The notes beneath the pieces are model-generated. The model searched no databases. It worked only from the letters and a program-made list of their open reading frames with translations, and had not been told where the DNA came from. Of a DNA stretch of 64,000 bases, positions 11,368-21,725 are shown one piece after another. The stretch covers positions 16,022,644-16,086,643 of the forward strand of contig JBBMOA010000012.1 of assembly GCA_037954235.1 (NCBI GenBank), in the 5' to 3' direction. The stretch comes from Aulostomus chinensis. Taxonomy: Eukaryota; Chordata; Actinopteri; Syngnathiformes; Aulostomidae. The position numbers and the translations under genes are program-made. Each line of letters starts with the position of its first letter. Within the stretch, counting starts at the first letter, position 1.

Positions 11368-12702
11368 ATTGATAGTTCGATTTGAAATAAAAGTGAATTT
11401 GCACTGCTACTCACCGTGTGTTTGGAGCAAACAGGACAGGTCTATTAATCTCTGCTACATATCCCATTACGACAGGCTGTGTAGGTACACGGTTGCGTAG
11501 CATTCCTGCTGGTTTATTACAACTCAAGGGCCCTCTCCAACCACCTCGCCTGTCTCCTCATATCATCCATCTACACCAGCGTAGAGCACGTAAGAGAATA
11601 TATATCGTACACTTGCATTTAGGGCGAGAGAAGCACAGACAGGGACATTAAGTTACGCCCTTTCAAGGCTTCCTTTGTCACATCCAATATTTATCCAAAC
11701 AGAAACACGGCTGTTATTCTATCGGTCTGTGATGACAAAATGGACCATGTAATAGCATCATTGGCTAAAATAGAGCCTGCCGCGGGGGCCAAGCTCAACA
11801 CTGCTTGGGGGAGTTGATATATGATAGGATGAGGGGAGATGAGGGGAGGAGAGCAGCTGGGGGGCAGCGGCACTTTCCCATAATAGTAACACTGCAATAC
11901 CTGGTGCTATAGCCATGATCACTGGGGTGTGTATAGTGCAGGTGCAGAGGCGTAGCAGATTTTTGTATAAATGGGGAGGGAGGAGCATGAGTGTGGAGAT
12001 GTGTGTGTGTGTATGATGAGTGTGTGTACACCCCTCTAGGTCAGGCTCCTTATAATTTCCACTTTGCTGCCTCTGTTAAGAGGAGGAGAGAACACAGGAA
12101 CTCCTGGTGCATCTCGTAAAGACTAACAGTATCATCTTACACCAAGGTCCTAATCACTTCCATCCACTCATCAGCCTGGTTCAGTCCTGGGTGATCCCAG
12201 AACGGGTGGTGGACAGGCACCCCGGGGTTAGGGTCCCCACCCGTGATCTGATCTAACTTCACTGCTGTCTAAGCATATGATCGTGCTTGTGCATCTCTTT
12301 TGCAAAGCCCAAAAGCAGCAGTGCATTTCACGTGTTTATTCTGCGGTACATTAAAATTGTACATTTTATATTTCACATTTTAATCCAGGTGGAAAAACGA
12401 TGTGGTGCAGAGAGGATGAGGCACTGTGAGGAAGTTGCAGCCACAAAACTATGCAGACAGTCTAAAGAATAAACATAAAATCATGAGTAAACACGATTAA
12501 TAATGCAGGAGAGTTAAAAAGCCATTACTAAGAGAAATAAGGCCAACAATCGACTAATAACACTAATAGGTCATATGAGGCGAAGCTAATTATAAAAGAG
12601 CAAGAATTAAATTTGGGTTACATTATCATGACCAACAGTGGAACAATAAATATGAAAAGATCTTTAAAATGGTAAAATAATAAATAAGATTGCAGTTATG
12701 AA
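11368..12702. other. No gene seen
   Basis: Unique sequence with a short TG tract near 12,000. Several short frames on both strands lack coherence. I see no promoter or conserved RNA fold that I can support. Confidence 0.45.
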
Positions 12703-13240
12703 CTAAAGTAAACCACTAAAAATGGTAAAAATCTGTTGGTTTGAATTCAAATTTGAAAAAGGAAAAAGAAATAAAGACCAGACCACTGAGAAGCACAGCG
12801 ATACACTCAAGTATTGGAGTACTACGGTAGTAGGACTGGAGGGGCACCAGTGTTGGTGGGGACCTGGGGAATAACCAGCTGCTCTGTAGTTAATGAACAT
12901 TTCAGAGAGATGCCAGAACAGGTAGAGCTTTAAAACAATCATTAAAATTTTAAAATCAATTAAATGTCCTGCAAGTCAGTGTAATGACCACAGTACAGGA
13001 GTTATACGGTCATATTTCTCGCCCTCCTAAAACTCTGGCAGCTGCATTCTGGACTCACTGCAGTCCATCAAGATGCTGTGAGGATCCTGTGAGCAGAGTA
13101 TTACAGGCTTTACACCGACCCCACATATGCTTTTCCATTGCATTTTCCGATAGGATAAAAAGCTATAAATGATAAAGTCCTGTTTTACCCAGTGTCGTTC
13201 TGGTAAGTGATGTCATCGTCCAGGGTGACCCAAGGTTTCA
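12703..13240 (-). pseudogene. LINE reverse-transcriptase C-terminal fragment (L2/Rex1-like), decayed
   Basis: Read on the minus strand in shifting frames, the order matches the RT domain of CR1-group LINEs: VTLDDDITYQND (13,229-13,194), KTGLYHL (about 13,180), CNTLLTGSSQHLDGLQ then a stop (about 13,105-13,060), VQNAAARVL (about 13,055-13,029), and IDFKILMIV (about 12,960-12,930). LINE RTs of this group have LGVTLDDDL, FYHLRNI, DYCNSLL, LQxVQNAAARLL and FRIDFKILLL in this order. Stops and frameshifts show it is dead. The spacing between blocks is slightly compressed. The clade within the CR1 group is not certain. Confidence 0.8.
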
Positions 13241-14000
13241 AGGTTCCAGATCCTTCTTACAGTGTGACAGTCAAGGACTCAGATCATTCAGTTGATAAGA
13301 TGTCCCAGAGACAACAAGTCCAAACACTACTCATCCATTATTTATAGGCTACCTCTCAGAGTCCTGCAGCAGGTTGGGTAGCCAAACAAAATGTTTTTTA
13401 TAAAATGATTCCAAAAAAAAAAAAAATTCATGGGTGCAGGCACATGTATAATTATTGATAGAAAAAAAAAAAGATTTGTGTGGGTTTTTTTTTTTCTCCT
13501 TTTAAATCAGCCCACATCAACCCCAACAAACCAGCCTCCAACAGGACTTGATTTGATCATGAAAGCCTGTCTGAACCAACAAGCTCCTGTCCTGACAGCG
13601 AGCTGCTGCTGCTGCTAGCTGTCAAAATGGACGCCATCGACGCAAAAACAGCCAGCGGTGAACACCAACCTGAGGACGAAACATCGTCTTAGGCCACGTG
13701 GTACATTTGGGATGTGATCAGACAAGGAGAGAACAACACAGTCAGAGGCTATGCTACTTGTTTAAAATGACAAAAAGATTTCGCTTTTGATAGCTGTGGG
13801 TTAGGCACACACACACCGTCACTGTGGAAACCCGTCAACAGTTGCAGGAGCGCGGAGGTCAGTGAATGTCACAGGTCAGGTCACAGGCTTTTGTGAACAA
13901 GTCCAAGTGGGTCTTGAATCGACTTGGAGATTATTGCAGGTAAACTGAGTTATGTGGGTGCGGGTGGGGGGCTGGTCAACAAAACGGAACCTGTGCAGGA
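13241..14000. other. No gene seen; short A/T homopolymers
   Basis: A/T runs at 13,411-13,427, 13,462-13,472 and 13,485-13,496 and a short (CTG)4 near 13,604. Otherwise unique. Confidence 0.45.
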
Positions 14001-14098
14001 TTCTACCTCATCCTCTACAGGGTTGGAGAGAGCCAATCCCAGCTCACATTCGGTGAGGGGCGGGGATTCTCTCTACACAGGTCACCAATCAGACTACA
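14001..14098 (-). mobile_element. Old fragment of the SINE/LINE tail family
   Basis: GGTTGGAGAGAGCCAATCCC, then GAGGGGCGGGGATTCT, then CACAGGTCACCAATCAGACT aligns in order with the tail half of the two SINE copies (GGAGCCTATCCCAGCAG, GAGGCGGGGTTCACCC, CAGGTCACCAGTCCATCAC). Divergence is much greater than between the two full copies, so this is an older insertion or a fragment of the partner LINE. No ends can be defined. Confidence 0.65.
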
Positions 14099-15181
14099 CC
14101 AACAATTCTAGCGAGCAGAATCAAGTCACGTGACTTTATTGTGCCAAACATCACCAAGATCATCCTTTGTGTGAAATCAAGTGTTTCAAATACAAGGTAA
14201 GAACATTACAAGTTTTAAAGGAGAAAAAAATTTCATGCAGCACAAAATTTGACTGAACATTGTAGTATATCATCAGAGTATATGTTCAAATTAAGATAAC
14301 CCAGCTCTAATCCACTCTACATTTTTGCAGCAAACCCAAAATGAACTCAGGTCCATTTTAGATTTTCTCACCAGTTACCGTCTCATCACGTTGTCCTGCT
14401 GGTTTTGTGTTTGCTCCCGCCTCTAATCCATAACAACGTGACCATAGTATGATAGATACTGTGTGGCAGAGTAGTATGTGAGCCTATTATTGGCATATTT
14501 CTGCAGAGTCACATTCCCACATGAATATGTTCTCTTCCATTATGCAAATGAGTCCCCGCGAGTCACTCTTGGGAATTTATGAAAGCAGGGCAGACATTTA
14601 TACTGTAAAGAGCATACGTATGCTTGGTCTTCCACTGGACCAGCTCACAGCCGCCAGGACTCTGGTGCGCCTGGGTCATGAGCCCACCAGGGCCTGACGC
14701 ATGGTTCGTGGCTGCAGGTTCAAACTGGGATCAGTATCATGAAGCGAGATAAATCACCGTGGTAACTGTAGATATCACATGCTCCTTGTAAAGCAACTCA
14801 AGCTTAATGCCGAGACTGATTCAAGAACTTTTGTTTTACACTTGCTGAACATTTACTCTTGGCTTATGTTGTCATAGTTAAATACTGCCAGCCGAAAGAA
14901 TGACACTAATAATGATTAACACACCATTCATTTAGTGAAATACACAATTGTGGTTATAGACAGCTCTCTGAGTGCCACAATGATGAAGCAGTAATACTGT
15001 GTGTAAGTCTATTAACTTACACATTCAAACAATGGGCTGTTTTGTTGCCAGCTCTCCTTTCTGGCTTTGGCTCTGACAGTTGCTTTTAGGCTTTATTCAG
15101 GATTTATGTTCCTCGTATTTGTAAAGAATTACGGATTGATCTTCTTGAGTGAAACAGGGACTCTGGATAAACCCGCTCGAT
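14099..15181. other. No gene seen
   Basis: Unique sequence. An octamer-type site ATGCAAAT lies at 14,542-14,549 in a non-repetitive stretch (14,510-14,620). By itself this is weak evidence for an enhancer. Confidence 0.4.
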
Positions 15182-15260
15182 CAGGGGTGCTCCAACTTTA
15201 GCCCCACGGAAGGCAAAAATAAACAAAATAGTGGTCTATTGGCCTACAACAAACAAATAT
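15182..15260 (+). mobile_element. One end of a hAT-like element (relic)
   Basis: CAGGGGTGCTCCAACTTTAG resembles the CAGGGGTCTCCAAACTTT-type terminus of hAT (Charlie/Ac group) elements. It is followed by AGTGGTCTATTGGCC, a block often found just inside that end. No matching right end or target duplication is visible, so the limit on the right is uncertain. Confidence 0.45.
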
Positions 15261-16929
15261 TGTTTTATTACATCACTCACATCAAACTGAAATCATGAGT
15301 AAATGTCACACATATCAAATTATCAATAAATAAATAAATAATAAATAGGCATCCTACATATCTAATTAGCATTGCTACCTCACGAGGAAAAAGCAAACAG
15401 CATCATAATCATGTCAGGACTGTGTGATTTTTAAGTTCTACACTTTAATTTTGGACATTCTTGTTACCTTGCATTGTGCTCTTTGCTCTTGTTTCGTATT
15501 GCTCCTTTTTTGTACCCCGTTCTCTTCGCATCTTGTTTTATTTCGTAATCCACACTACTGTGTCCACATTCACTTAATAATACTGTAGGTCAATAACCAT
15601 TTTGTCAAACCAACTCTTGGCAATGCGGAACTTGTGTCTCTCCATCTGAGGTCTTACTAGCGGCAGCTAATCATTGCTGAGGTACTCTAAACATCCCTGC
15701 ATAGTCCAGCATCCTTCTCCTCTCCTGGTGTATCTTCTTTGAGCTCAAATTCCCAACATTTGCATTTAAATTGAAAACAGAGTAAGTAAATCCCTAATTC
15801 CCTGAGTATCCACAGTCCCAGATGACCCCACTCCAGTGTCCTCCCACATACATCTACAAGAACAGAACAATCTTTTCCCAGATACCGCTGTGCACTTGAC
15901 ACCTCCTCTTCCTCCCCCGCATACTATGCATACAAGAGTCTACATACAAATACGCTCATGCACATACATGAAGTTGAACGCACCGATGCGGCCACAATAC
16001 CACGCCACTGCCAGAAGAGGACGTGTGAGGATTTGTTCTGTCATTAGTGTGAACACAATGTTTCCTGCACAGCCGTGATCTCCGTGCTTGCGTAGTGATG
16101 AGTCTGTTATGTGAACAGAGGCTGTGGTCTGAGGACGCCCTTTGTCTACTGCATTCCCTCAACCAGGGAATGATGCTTGGCTGGACTGAATTAAGCGATA
16201 CCAAATTTAGTGAGTCCTCTTTTACCATGCGAGGATATATGACAGCAACCAGACACAGCTGACTTTGCCTGACATTCGGCCGGTGCACAGACAGATGTAC
16301 TGTATCACCTCTGCTGAAAGTAAACCCCAGCTGTGTTTCAGAAGTGCATGTCCTTTTGGTACCGATGCATGTCTTCGACTGCAAGATATTCAAGGGGTCA
16401 AAAACAAAATATCTTGCACGGCAGCAGCACCACAACTCACAGGTCAGTCTCTTTTCGTCTGGCATCCTTCTGTCTCGTGAATTCTCTCTTGTGCTGCTGC
16501 ACCCACTGACGGACAGCAGCCACACAACGTCACTTACTAAAGTGATCACTGAATCTGGGTCAAGTCAGAAAGAATTCACAACCAAAGTGACGACAACTCT
16601 CTGCAGCAGTGACCAGTAGCTCAAGTTTCTGACAAAGCCCCCAAGAGTTGACAACAGAAAAAGTTAGCAAGACGCCATTTGCAGCTGGACATACAGCTGT
16701 GTGCATGCTATGTGAAATGTTGAGAGTATTTAAGTTTCTGAATTAATCTTGCTTCAAGAGGCAGTGCGGTCTCTGTCTCTCTGAGAGAGCTACAGAAAAA
16801 AGAGCTCCTGTAAAATAGTTTTTACACTGTATGTGACATGTTCACCTTGTCAGTGTCAGTCAATCAGCTTATAAGAACATGCTCTGCCATCCGAGACAGT
16901 GACCACTGTAATGAGTGGGAGTGCGATTA
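15261..16929. other. Unique sequence, no convincing gene
   Basis: The minus-strand frame 15,956-16,549 (197 codons) is the longest open frame in the window. It has no recognisable domain, no coherent hydrophobic pattern and no splice sites, and is treated as chance. Confidence 0.45.
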
Positions 16930-17500
16930 AGATGTCAGCAGTCACGCAGCTTCAGAGTACACCAAAGTAGTAATATATAGATTAGGGCTGAGAGCAGCCA
17001 TGCAGCATCAGAATACATATATAGAGCAGTAGTTGTAGTAGTGGTAGTGGTGGTGGTACTATGGATCAGGGCTGAGAGCAGCCACACAGCTTTAGAATAC
17101 ATCAATAGAGTAGTAGTAGTAGTAGTTGTACTAGTGGTAGTGGTGGTGGTAGTATGGATCAGGGCTGAGAACAGCCACGCAGCATCAGAATACAACAATA
17201 GAGTAGTAGTAGTAGTAGTAGTAGTAGAAGTAGTAATAGTCATGATAGCAGTAACAGTGGTAGTAGTAACAGTAGAAGTAGTGGTAGCAGTAGTATTAGT
17301 AGTATTAGTAGTAGTGGGAGCAGTAACAGTAGTATTAGTAGTAGCAGTAGCCGTAGCTGTAGTATTAGTAGTATTAGTAGTAGTGGGAGCAGTAACAGTA
17401 GTATTAGCAGTAGCAGTAGCCATAGCTGTAGTATTAGTAGTAGTAGTAGTAGTAGCAGCAGCAGCAGCAGTAGTAGTAGTATAGCTCAGCCCTGCTGCAG
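16930..17500 (+). repeat. Minisatellite with (GTA/TAG)n spacers
   Basis: Four related units contain AGCAGYCAYRCAGC-like text followed by CAGAATACA-like text (starting about 16,937, 16,995, 17,077 and 17,169). They are separated by growing GTA/GTG trinucleotide spacers, so the periods are about 58, 82 and 92 bases. From 17,200 to 17,480 only the trinucleotide array remains, with interspersed GTAACAGTAGTATTAGTA higher-order units. The array closes with AGCTCAGCCCTG, the inverse of the CAGGGCTGAG inside each unit. The valine-rich and threonine-rich frames across it are artefacts of the repeat. Confidence 0.9.
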
Positions 17501-20423
17501 CGCTTCATGCTCCCTTGCTACCTCTTAGCTGACTGGGCCTCTAAAAAGACAAACACTGGGAGCCTGAGGTGTAGTGTGGCCTTAAATACTCCTCCGTGTA
17601 TAAGTAGTTATATAAGAGAGAAATGCCAGGGTGGATAGCCTGGGTACCTGTTGTCAGCGCCAGCGTGTATGTGCCATTTGTGTGCGCCTCCCCACCCCCA
17701 CCATTGTCTGCCTCACCTGCTGAACAGCACGCTGGAGCTTAAACAAAAGCAAGCTCTACTTCTCGTATCATTAGATTCACTATCGCATCACATCTGAATT
17801 ACTGTCATTTTCTAGTGTAACAACTTAGCTAGATCGGCAACAGCGTACCATTAAAGGTGTCTTCTGCAAAACAAAGAGGGGCAAGTCCATCAACTGAGCT
17901 GAGCGCAGAGCGAGCACCACTCCGAGGACAGGTTCCTCTTTACTGGAGGATAAAACAAGCTGGTGGCTTCTGAACCCCCAAACATGCAGGTTGCACTAAA
18001 ACCACAGAATTGGCCGACAGTTGCATGAGGATTTACAGAAGCAAAATGTGACCACGTGTCCCGTGACTGATCTGCCCCTCGTGCGTACATTTGTCACAAC
18101 ACATACAAATATTTGAACCGCACTTGAGGGATCACTGCAAAAAGATGTGTTCATGCATATAGTTTGTTTGTGCAGATGAGCTCAAATACATGTAGTCCTC
18201 TATAACAGGGCTGACACAACCACATCGAAACTTCATTCGTTGCCATAGCAATCTACACCCAAATCAGTTTTTCCTTTTTTTCTGAGGCTAATCATCCCAA
18301 ATAATGCAGTAATGGTGGTGCAACATGATGCATATCATTCATGACGTATTCTTTGACAAAGAGCTTAAACTTCATACTCTTGTGAGTGGCAGTTCTCATC
18401 TGAAGTCACCAGCTGAGCTCTAAACCTGCTGTACACATGTGACCCCCCCCCAGCCAGGCTACATCACTCTAGTTAGAATGAAAGCAGTGTAACTTCTACA
18501 GATATCAGTCATAAATAAAACCGGATTCATCTCGGTGAGAGAATAATTAAAGATATAAACCTAGGGGTCAGCCTGAGGGAGGTCACGTCCTCAGAAATTT
18601 GACGCAGCAAAATTACTAACTTATTTAACACCAGACAGGTATCAGTCCACAATATTCAGAGGATGAGAGTTTGTAGTACAAGTACAAACAGCCTTGTAAT
18701 GACTTCTCCAGTGTATGTTTACACAGGCACATGTGCCTTCCCTGCAGCAGCTGATTATTTTATTAATATTCCAAGAGTTTCCTCACAATTAACCTGTACA
18801 AGCAACTCTGACTGAATTAAGTCCACAGCTATCTTGTCTTTTACTTCTCTCTCTTTCCCGCAGGAAAAAAAAATAGTCAAGTTCAACTTGTCATTTTTAA
18901 CCTTCTCTGTTGGTTTGTGGAAGGAGAAAAGTGAAAGAGGTAAACCAATTTGCTCTGGGAACTCTTGAGGGAAGAAATAACCTCAAAACACTTCAAAAAC
19001 AGAGAAACTTTGAAAGAACTTCTCAAATAAATGTGATGTTTGGATGAAAAAAAACCCAAACGTCCTTGGTTTTAGTTGTCTTTGGGTGTCAAGAGCTAAT
19101 CGAAGCTCTGCAACTGTATTATGTGGCTCAGAAGAAAGTACTACACATGTCTCCACACAGACAGTCCACATCACGACTGTCTGTCAAAAAGCCAAACTGG
19201 GGTGAAATCTGCACATTCATCTGCTGCTGCTGAAACTGTAGAAACATGTTAGCCACGCGACCACTACCACCGCCGCCGCTGCCGCCACCACAGCAGCAGG
19301 TTTTCATCTCTTTGCAAACATAAACAAAGCAATATAACAGGTGGGCAAGTGTGATATGAGGAAGCTACATCGCTTCCAGCTCCTGAAGGTGTGCAAATAT
19401 GTGTGTGCCAACTAGGTCTGTTTAGAAGATGTATGACGTGTAATGCATCCTATTTTTTATTTTTCCAATTCCAAGCGTTTGACTCGAATGCACCAAATAG
19501 CCCTTTTTGATTATCTAACAGATTATTTTTTCAGTGAATGTTTCAAGAGGAACCTGCGCTGCGATGTCAGTGGCGAATAAGAAATGAGCCATCGCTTGTC
19601 TGAGATGTGTAAACACACCTTAGTGGACTAATGAGGTTTTCCTCTCTTCACTTTCCTGGGATGTTCCAATGCTCACTGCTATATCAATGAATTTACCTTA
19701 GTTAGCTTCTGTTTACACCTCCAGTGTCAGAGCCCTGAGATCTAATTTAACTCTTAATTAAATTTATTGAAAATGATGTGTTTGCTATCTAAATAAGCTT
19801 GTTTTTCTTTAAGTAACACCATTAGAGGTGCTGCTTTGACATATGGCTCAGTCCTTACTATCCTGTTCGTCTAGAATATTCATTGTACACGGCTCTACTG
19901 TCTCTCTCGAAACAATCATGAATAATACGATGATAGAAAAATCAACAACTAAAAAATGTGTATTCAGTTGTACAGAAATGTACCCACAGTTTACCTCCCT
20001 TCTTTTCTTCCTGAAAGTTTGTTGTTGTTTTTATAACTCTTCCATCCTTAATGACAGGAGGAACCTACAGTTTCTAACACTTTTTATTTAACCATTAAAA
20101 TTACCTTTACCAAAACCCCACGACCAACATATGCCTATCACGTGGCCCTGGTAATGCTAGCTTGCTGATACACGTTTTCTACTGCTTTCTAGAGTGGTTA
20201 GTGCACTTCTTTTAAAGAATATATTGTAATTTTCGATGTACATTTTGAGCTAACGTTATTTGATGCTATAGCCAAGAAAATCCATGGGCGTGGCCAATAT
20301 GAACCTTGCCTCTACTTGCACACCTGACTTTGCATTAACGTGGGGAAAGCTGCAGGAACTTGTTAAAGGTGAGTTTTTCCAAGAATCAATGAAGTATGTC
20401 AAAAATTAAAGATGCAATAACAC
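17501..20423. other. Unique sequence with weak exon-like signals only
   Basis: A CTCTCTTTCCCGCAG acceptor-like site at 18,863 is followed by 76 open bases and a donor-like GTAAAC at 18,940. A second open stretch at about 20,272-20,368 ends at GTGAGT. Both lack strong support. A C run of 8 lies at 18,442. No repeat family is recognised. Confidence 0.35.
18239..18252 (+). promoter_or_regulatory. RFX X-box-like site
   Basis: GTTGCCATAGCAAT matches the RFX consensus GTNRCCNNRGYAAC at 13 of 14 positions. RFX factors bind such sites in ciliary and neural genes. No promoter is visible nearby. Confidence 0.3.
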
Positions 20424-20431
20424 ATCTGAAA

Positions 20432-21281
20432 CATAGCTGTCAAGTCTCCCGTTTTGGCCGGGAAACTCCCGTATTTTACCCCTCTCTCCCGCCCTCCTCC
20501 CGTTTTAGTATTCTCCCGTAAATCTCCCGTATTACAATGAAACAAAAAAAAAATCCTCTGCTGAACTCTGTCACTAGCCTCGCGAGAATTGCCACTAGCA
20601 GTAGTCTGGGCGGCAGTTGTCGCGAGGTTAGTGCCGACGGCGGGAAACAGACAAAAGAGAGATGGATCACGGACGTGACACCGAAGGCATTCCTGCCAAA
20701 AAAACGAAGTCTTCCTGTAAATACCTCGATAAATGGAACTCTGAATTTACCTTTCTAACGAGGAGCAGAAAGGGGGATAGCCACGCTTTCTGTAGGATTT
20801 GTAATAGCGACTTTAGTGTCTCCCACGGAGGAAGGAATGATGTCAGCCAGCATGAGAAATCCGCCAAGCACAAGCGCGGGCTCGAGGCACGGAATCATGC
20901 CCAGGCGATGTCAGTATTTCTGACTAGAAATACCACGGAGGCAGACCAGGTCACAAATGCGGAGGTTAAAATGGCAATGCTGTGTGCCAAAAACAACGTT
21001 GCTTTTACTTTCTGCGATGACTTCAACAAGTGTGTAGCTGAGATGTTCCCGGATATTATAATGTAGGAATTTTCACAGCATTTCAATGTCAACAAAGGTA
21101 GGCCTACCAGATTCTGATCACCTAATTTTAGTTAGTAAGCGGTTGACGAGTTGTTTTTAGATATCTTGTACACCTGTCTTAAGATGTAAGGGATACTGGA
21201 GCTTAATTGGGGTGGTGGGATGGCTTGCAGCGATCACCAGAAAATTTCCCTTATTTTCAAATCCAAAACTTGACAGGTATG
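20432..21281 (+). mobile_element. Internally deleted hAT transposon (850 bp) with 8-bp target duplication
   Basis: The left end CATAGCTGTCAAGT and the right end, reverse complemented, CATACCTGTCAAGT form a 14-bp inverted repeat with one mismatch. The element is flanked by identical ATCTGAAA (20,424-20,431 and 21,282-21,289), the 8-bp duplication of hAT insertion. The left subterminal region has repeated CTCCCGTNTT motifs (20,445-20,530), likely transposase-binding sites. The centre keeps a zinc-finger coding exon on the plus strand, but the catalytic and dimerisation regions are missing. The intact termini and perfect duplication suggest recent mobility in trans. Confidence 0.9.
20662..21066 (+). 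pseudogene. N-terminal zinc-finger exon of a hAT-type transposase (134 codons)
   Basis: The frame opens with a basic stretch (PAKKTK, residues 11-16, a possible nuclear signal). It continues with YLDKWNSEF (21-29) and then FCRICNSDFSVSHGG with C44-x2-C47, H64 and H70, a C2H2-type BED/TTF-like finger of hAT-derived fish proteins (ZNF862-like group). After the finger come an acidic and hydrophobic segment and FPD near the C-terminus. The frame stops at 21,064-21,066. Similar text continues in frame beyond it for about 12 codons to AAAGGTAGGC (about 21,094), a good splice donor, so the stop is probably a late mutation in what was exon 1. The protein would bind DNA but could not transpose. The start at 20,662 follows a GC-rich leader. 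Confidence 0.75.
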
Positions 21282-21353
21282 ATCTGAAAGACAGAGATGT
21301 CTACATTGTGGTGAGCTACACTCACCCGAGTTGCACATGCATGGCCCAATCCA

Positions 21354-21514
21354 CATATTGTTAGCCTCATAGCATAATTGCCTAAGTCATGTTTTGGCCA
21401 AATTGAGATATCTACCTAATTCACTTAACTAACCTAAAAATGTGTTCTGTTTTTTTTTTTTTGGAAAACCTTGAAATATGACTTAGGCTACTATGCTATG
21501 AGGCTAACGATATG
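21354..21514. mobile_element. Palindromic MITE-like element (161 bp)
   Basis: The left arm 21,354-21,390 and the right arm 21,478-21,514 are inverted copies, with GTTAGCCTCATAGCATA and GCCTAAGTCAT conserved exactly and three mismatches in 37 bases. The loop of about 87 bases contains a T12 run. The structure could fold as a long imperfect hairpin. No clear target duplication was found. It lies 65 bases beyond the hAT element's target duplication. Confidence 0.75.
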
Positions 21515-21589
21515 TAGACTGCAGTGAAAGTTACTGCTAGCATAATTTGCAAATCACTAGTCCTGCTGGTTAGTGCTAGTTAAGGTCTA

Positions 21590-21725
21590 CCTATGTTGAC
21601 CTTTGACCACCAAAACTTTTACAGATCACCTGTGAGTCCCTGTGGATGTTTACGCCAAATTTGAAAAAACAAAACAAAACCTCAAAATGTTCTTGAGATA
21701 AGTTATGCCAAAGAGAATGTACAAC
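21590..21725 (+). repeat. Retroelement 3'-tail relic (CCTTTGACC family), copy A
   Basis: GACCTTTGACCACCAAAA, GTGGATGTTTACGCCAAATT and TGTTCTTGAGATA occur in the order seen in a very common fish repeat. The repeat has the form GACCTTTGACC, CAAATTTGAAGAAATTCC, TTCTTGAGATATC and is probably the tail of a non-LTR retroelement. A second copy lies at 35,750-36,055. Confidence 0.6.

Noticed and set aside
15956..16549. Longest open frame in the window (197 codons, minus strand)
   Set aside because: Mixed cysteine/serine/arginine-rich translation without domain, hydrophobic pattern or splice signals; most likely chance.
17041..17484. Valine-rich and threonine-rich frames on opposite strands
   Set aside because: Direct translation of the GTA/TAG trinucleotide array.
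18864..18939. Exon-like 76-bp segment with acceptor and GTAAAC donor
   Set aside because: Starts with a run of A, has a weak donor and an unremarkable peptide; not enough support.
20272..20368. Open stretch ending in GTGAGT just before the hAT element
   Set aside because: Acceptor lacks a pyrimidine tract and the peptide is not recognised.
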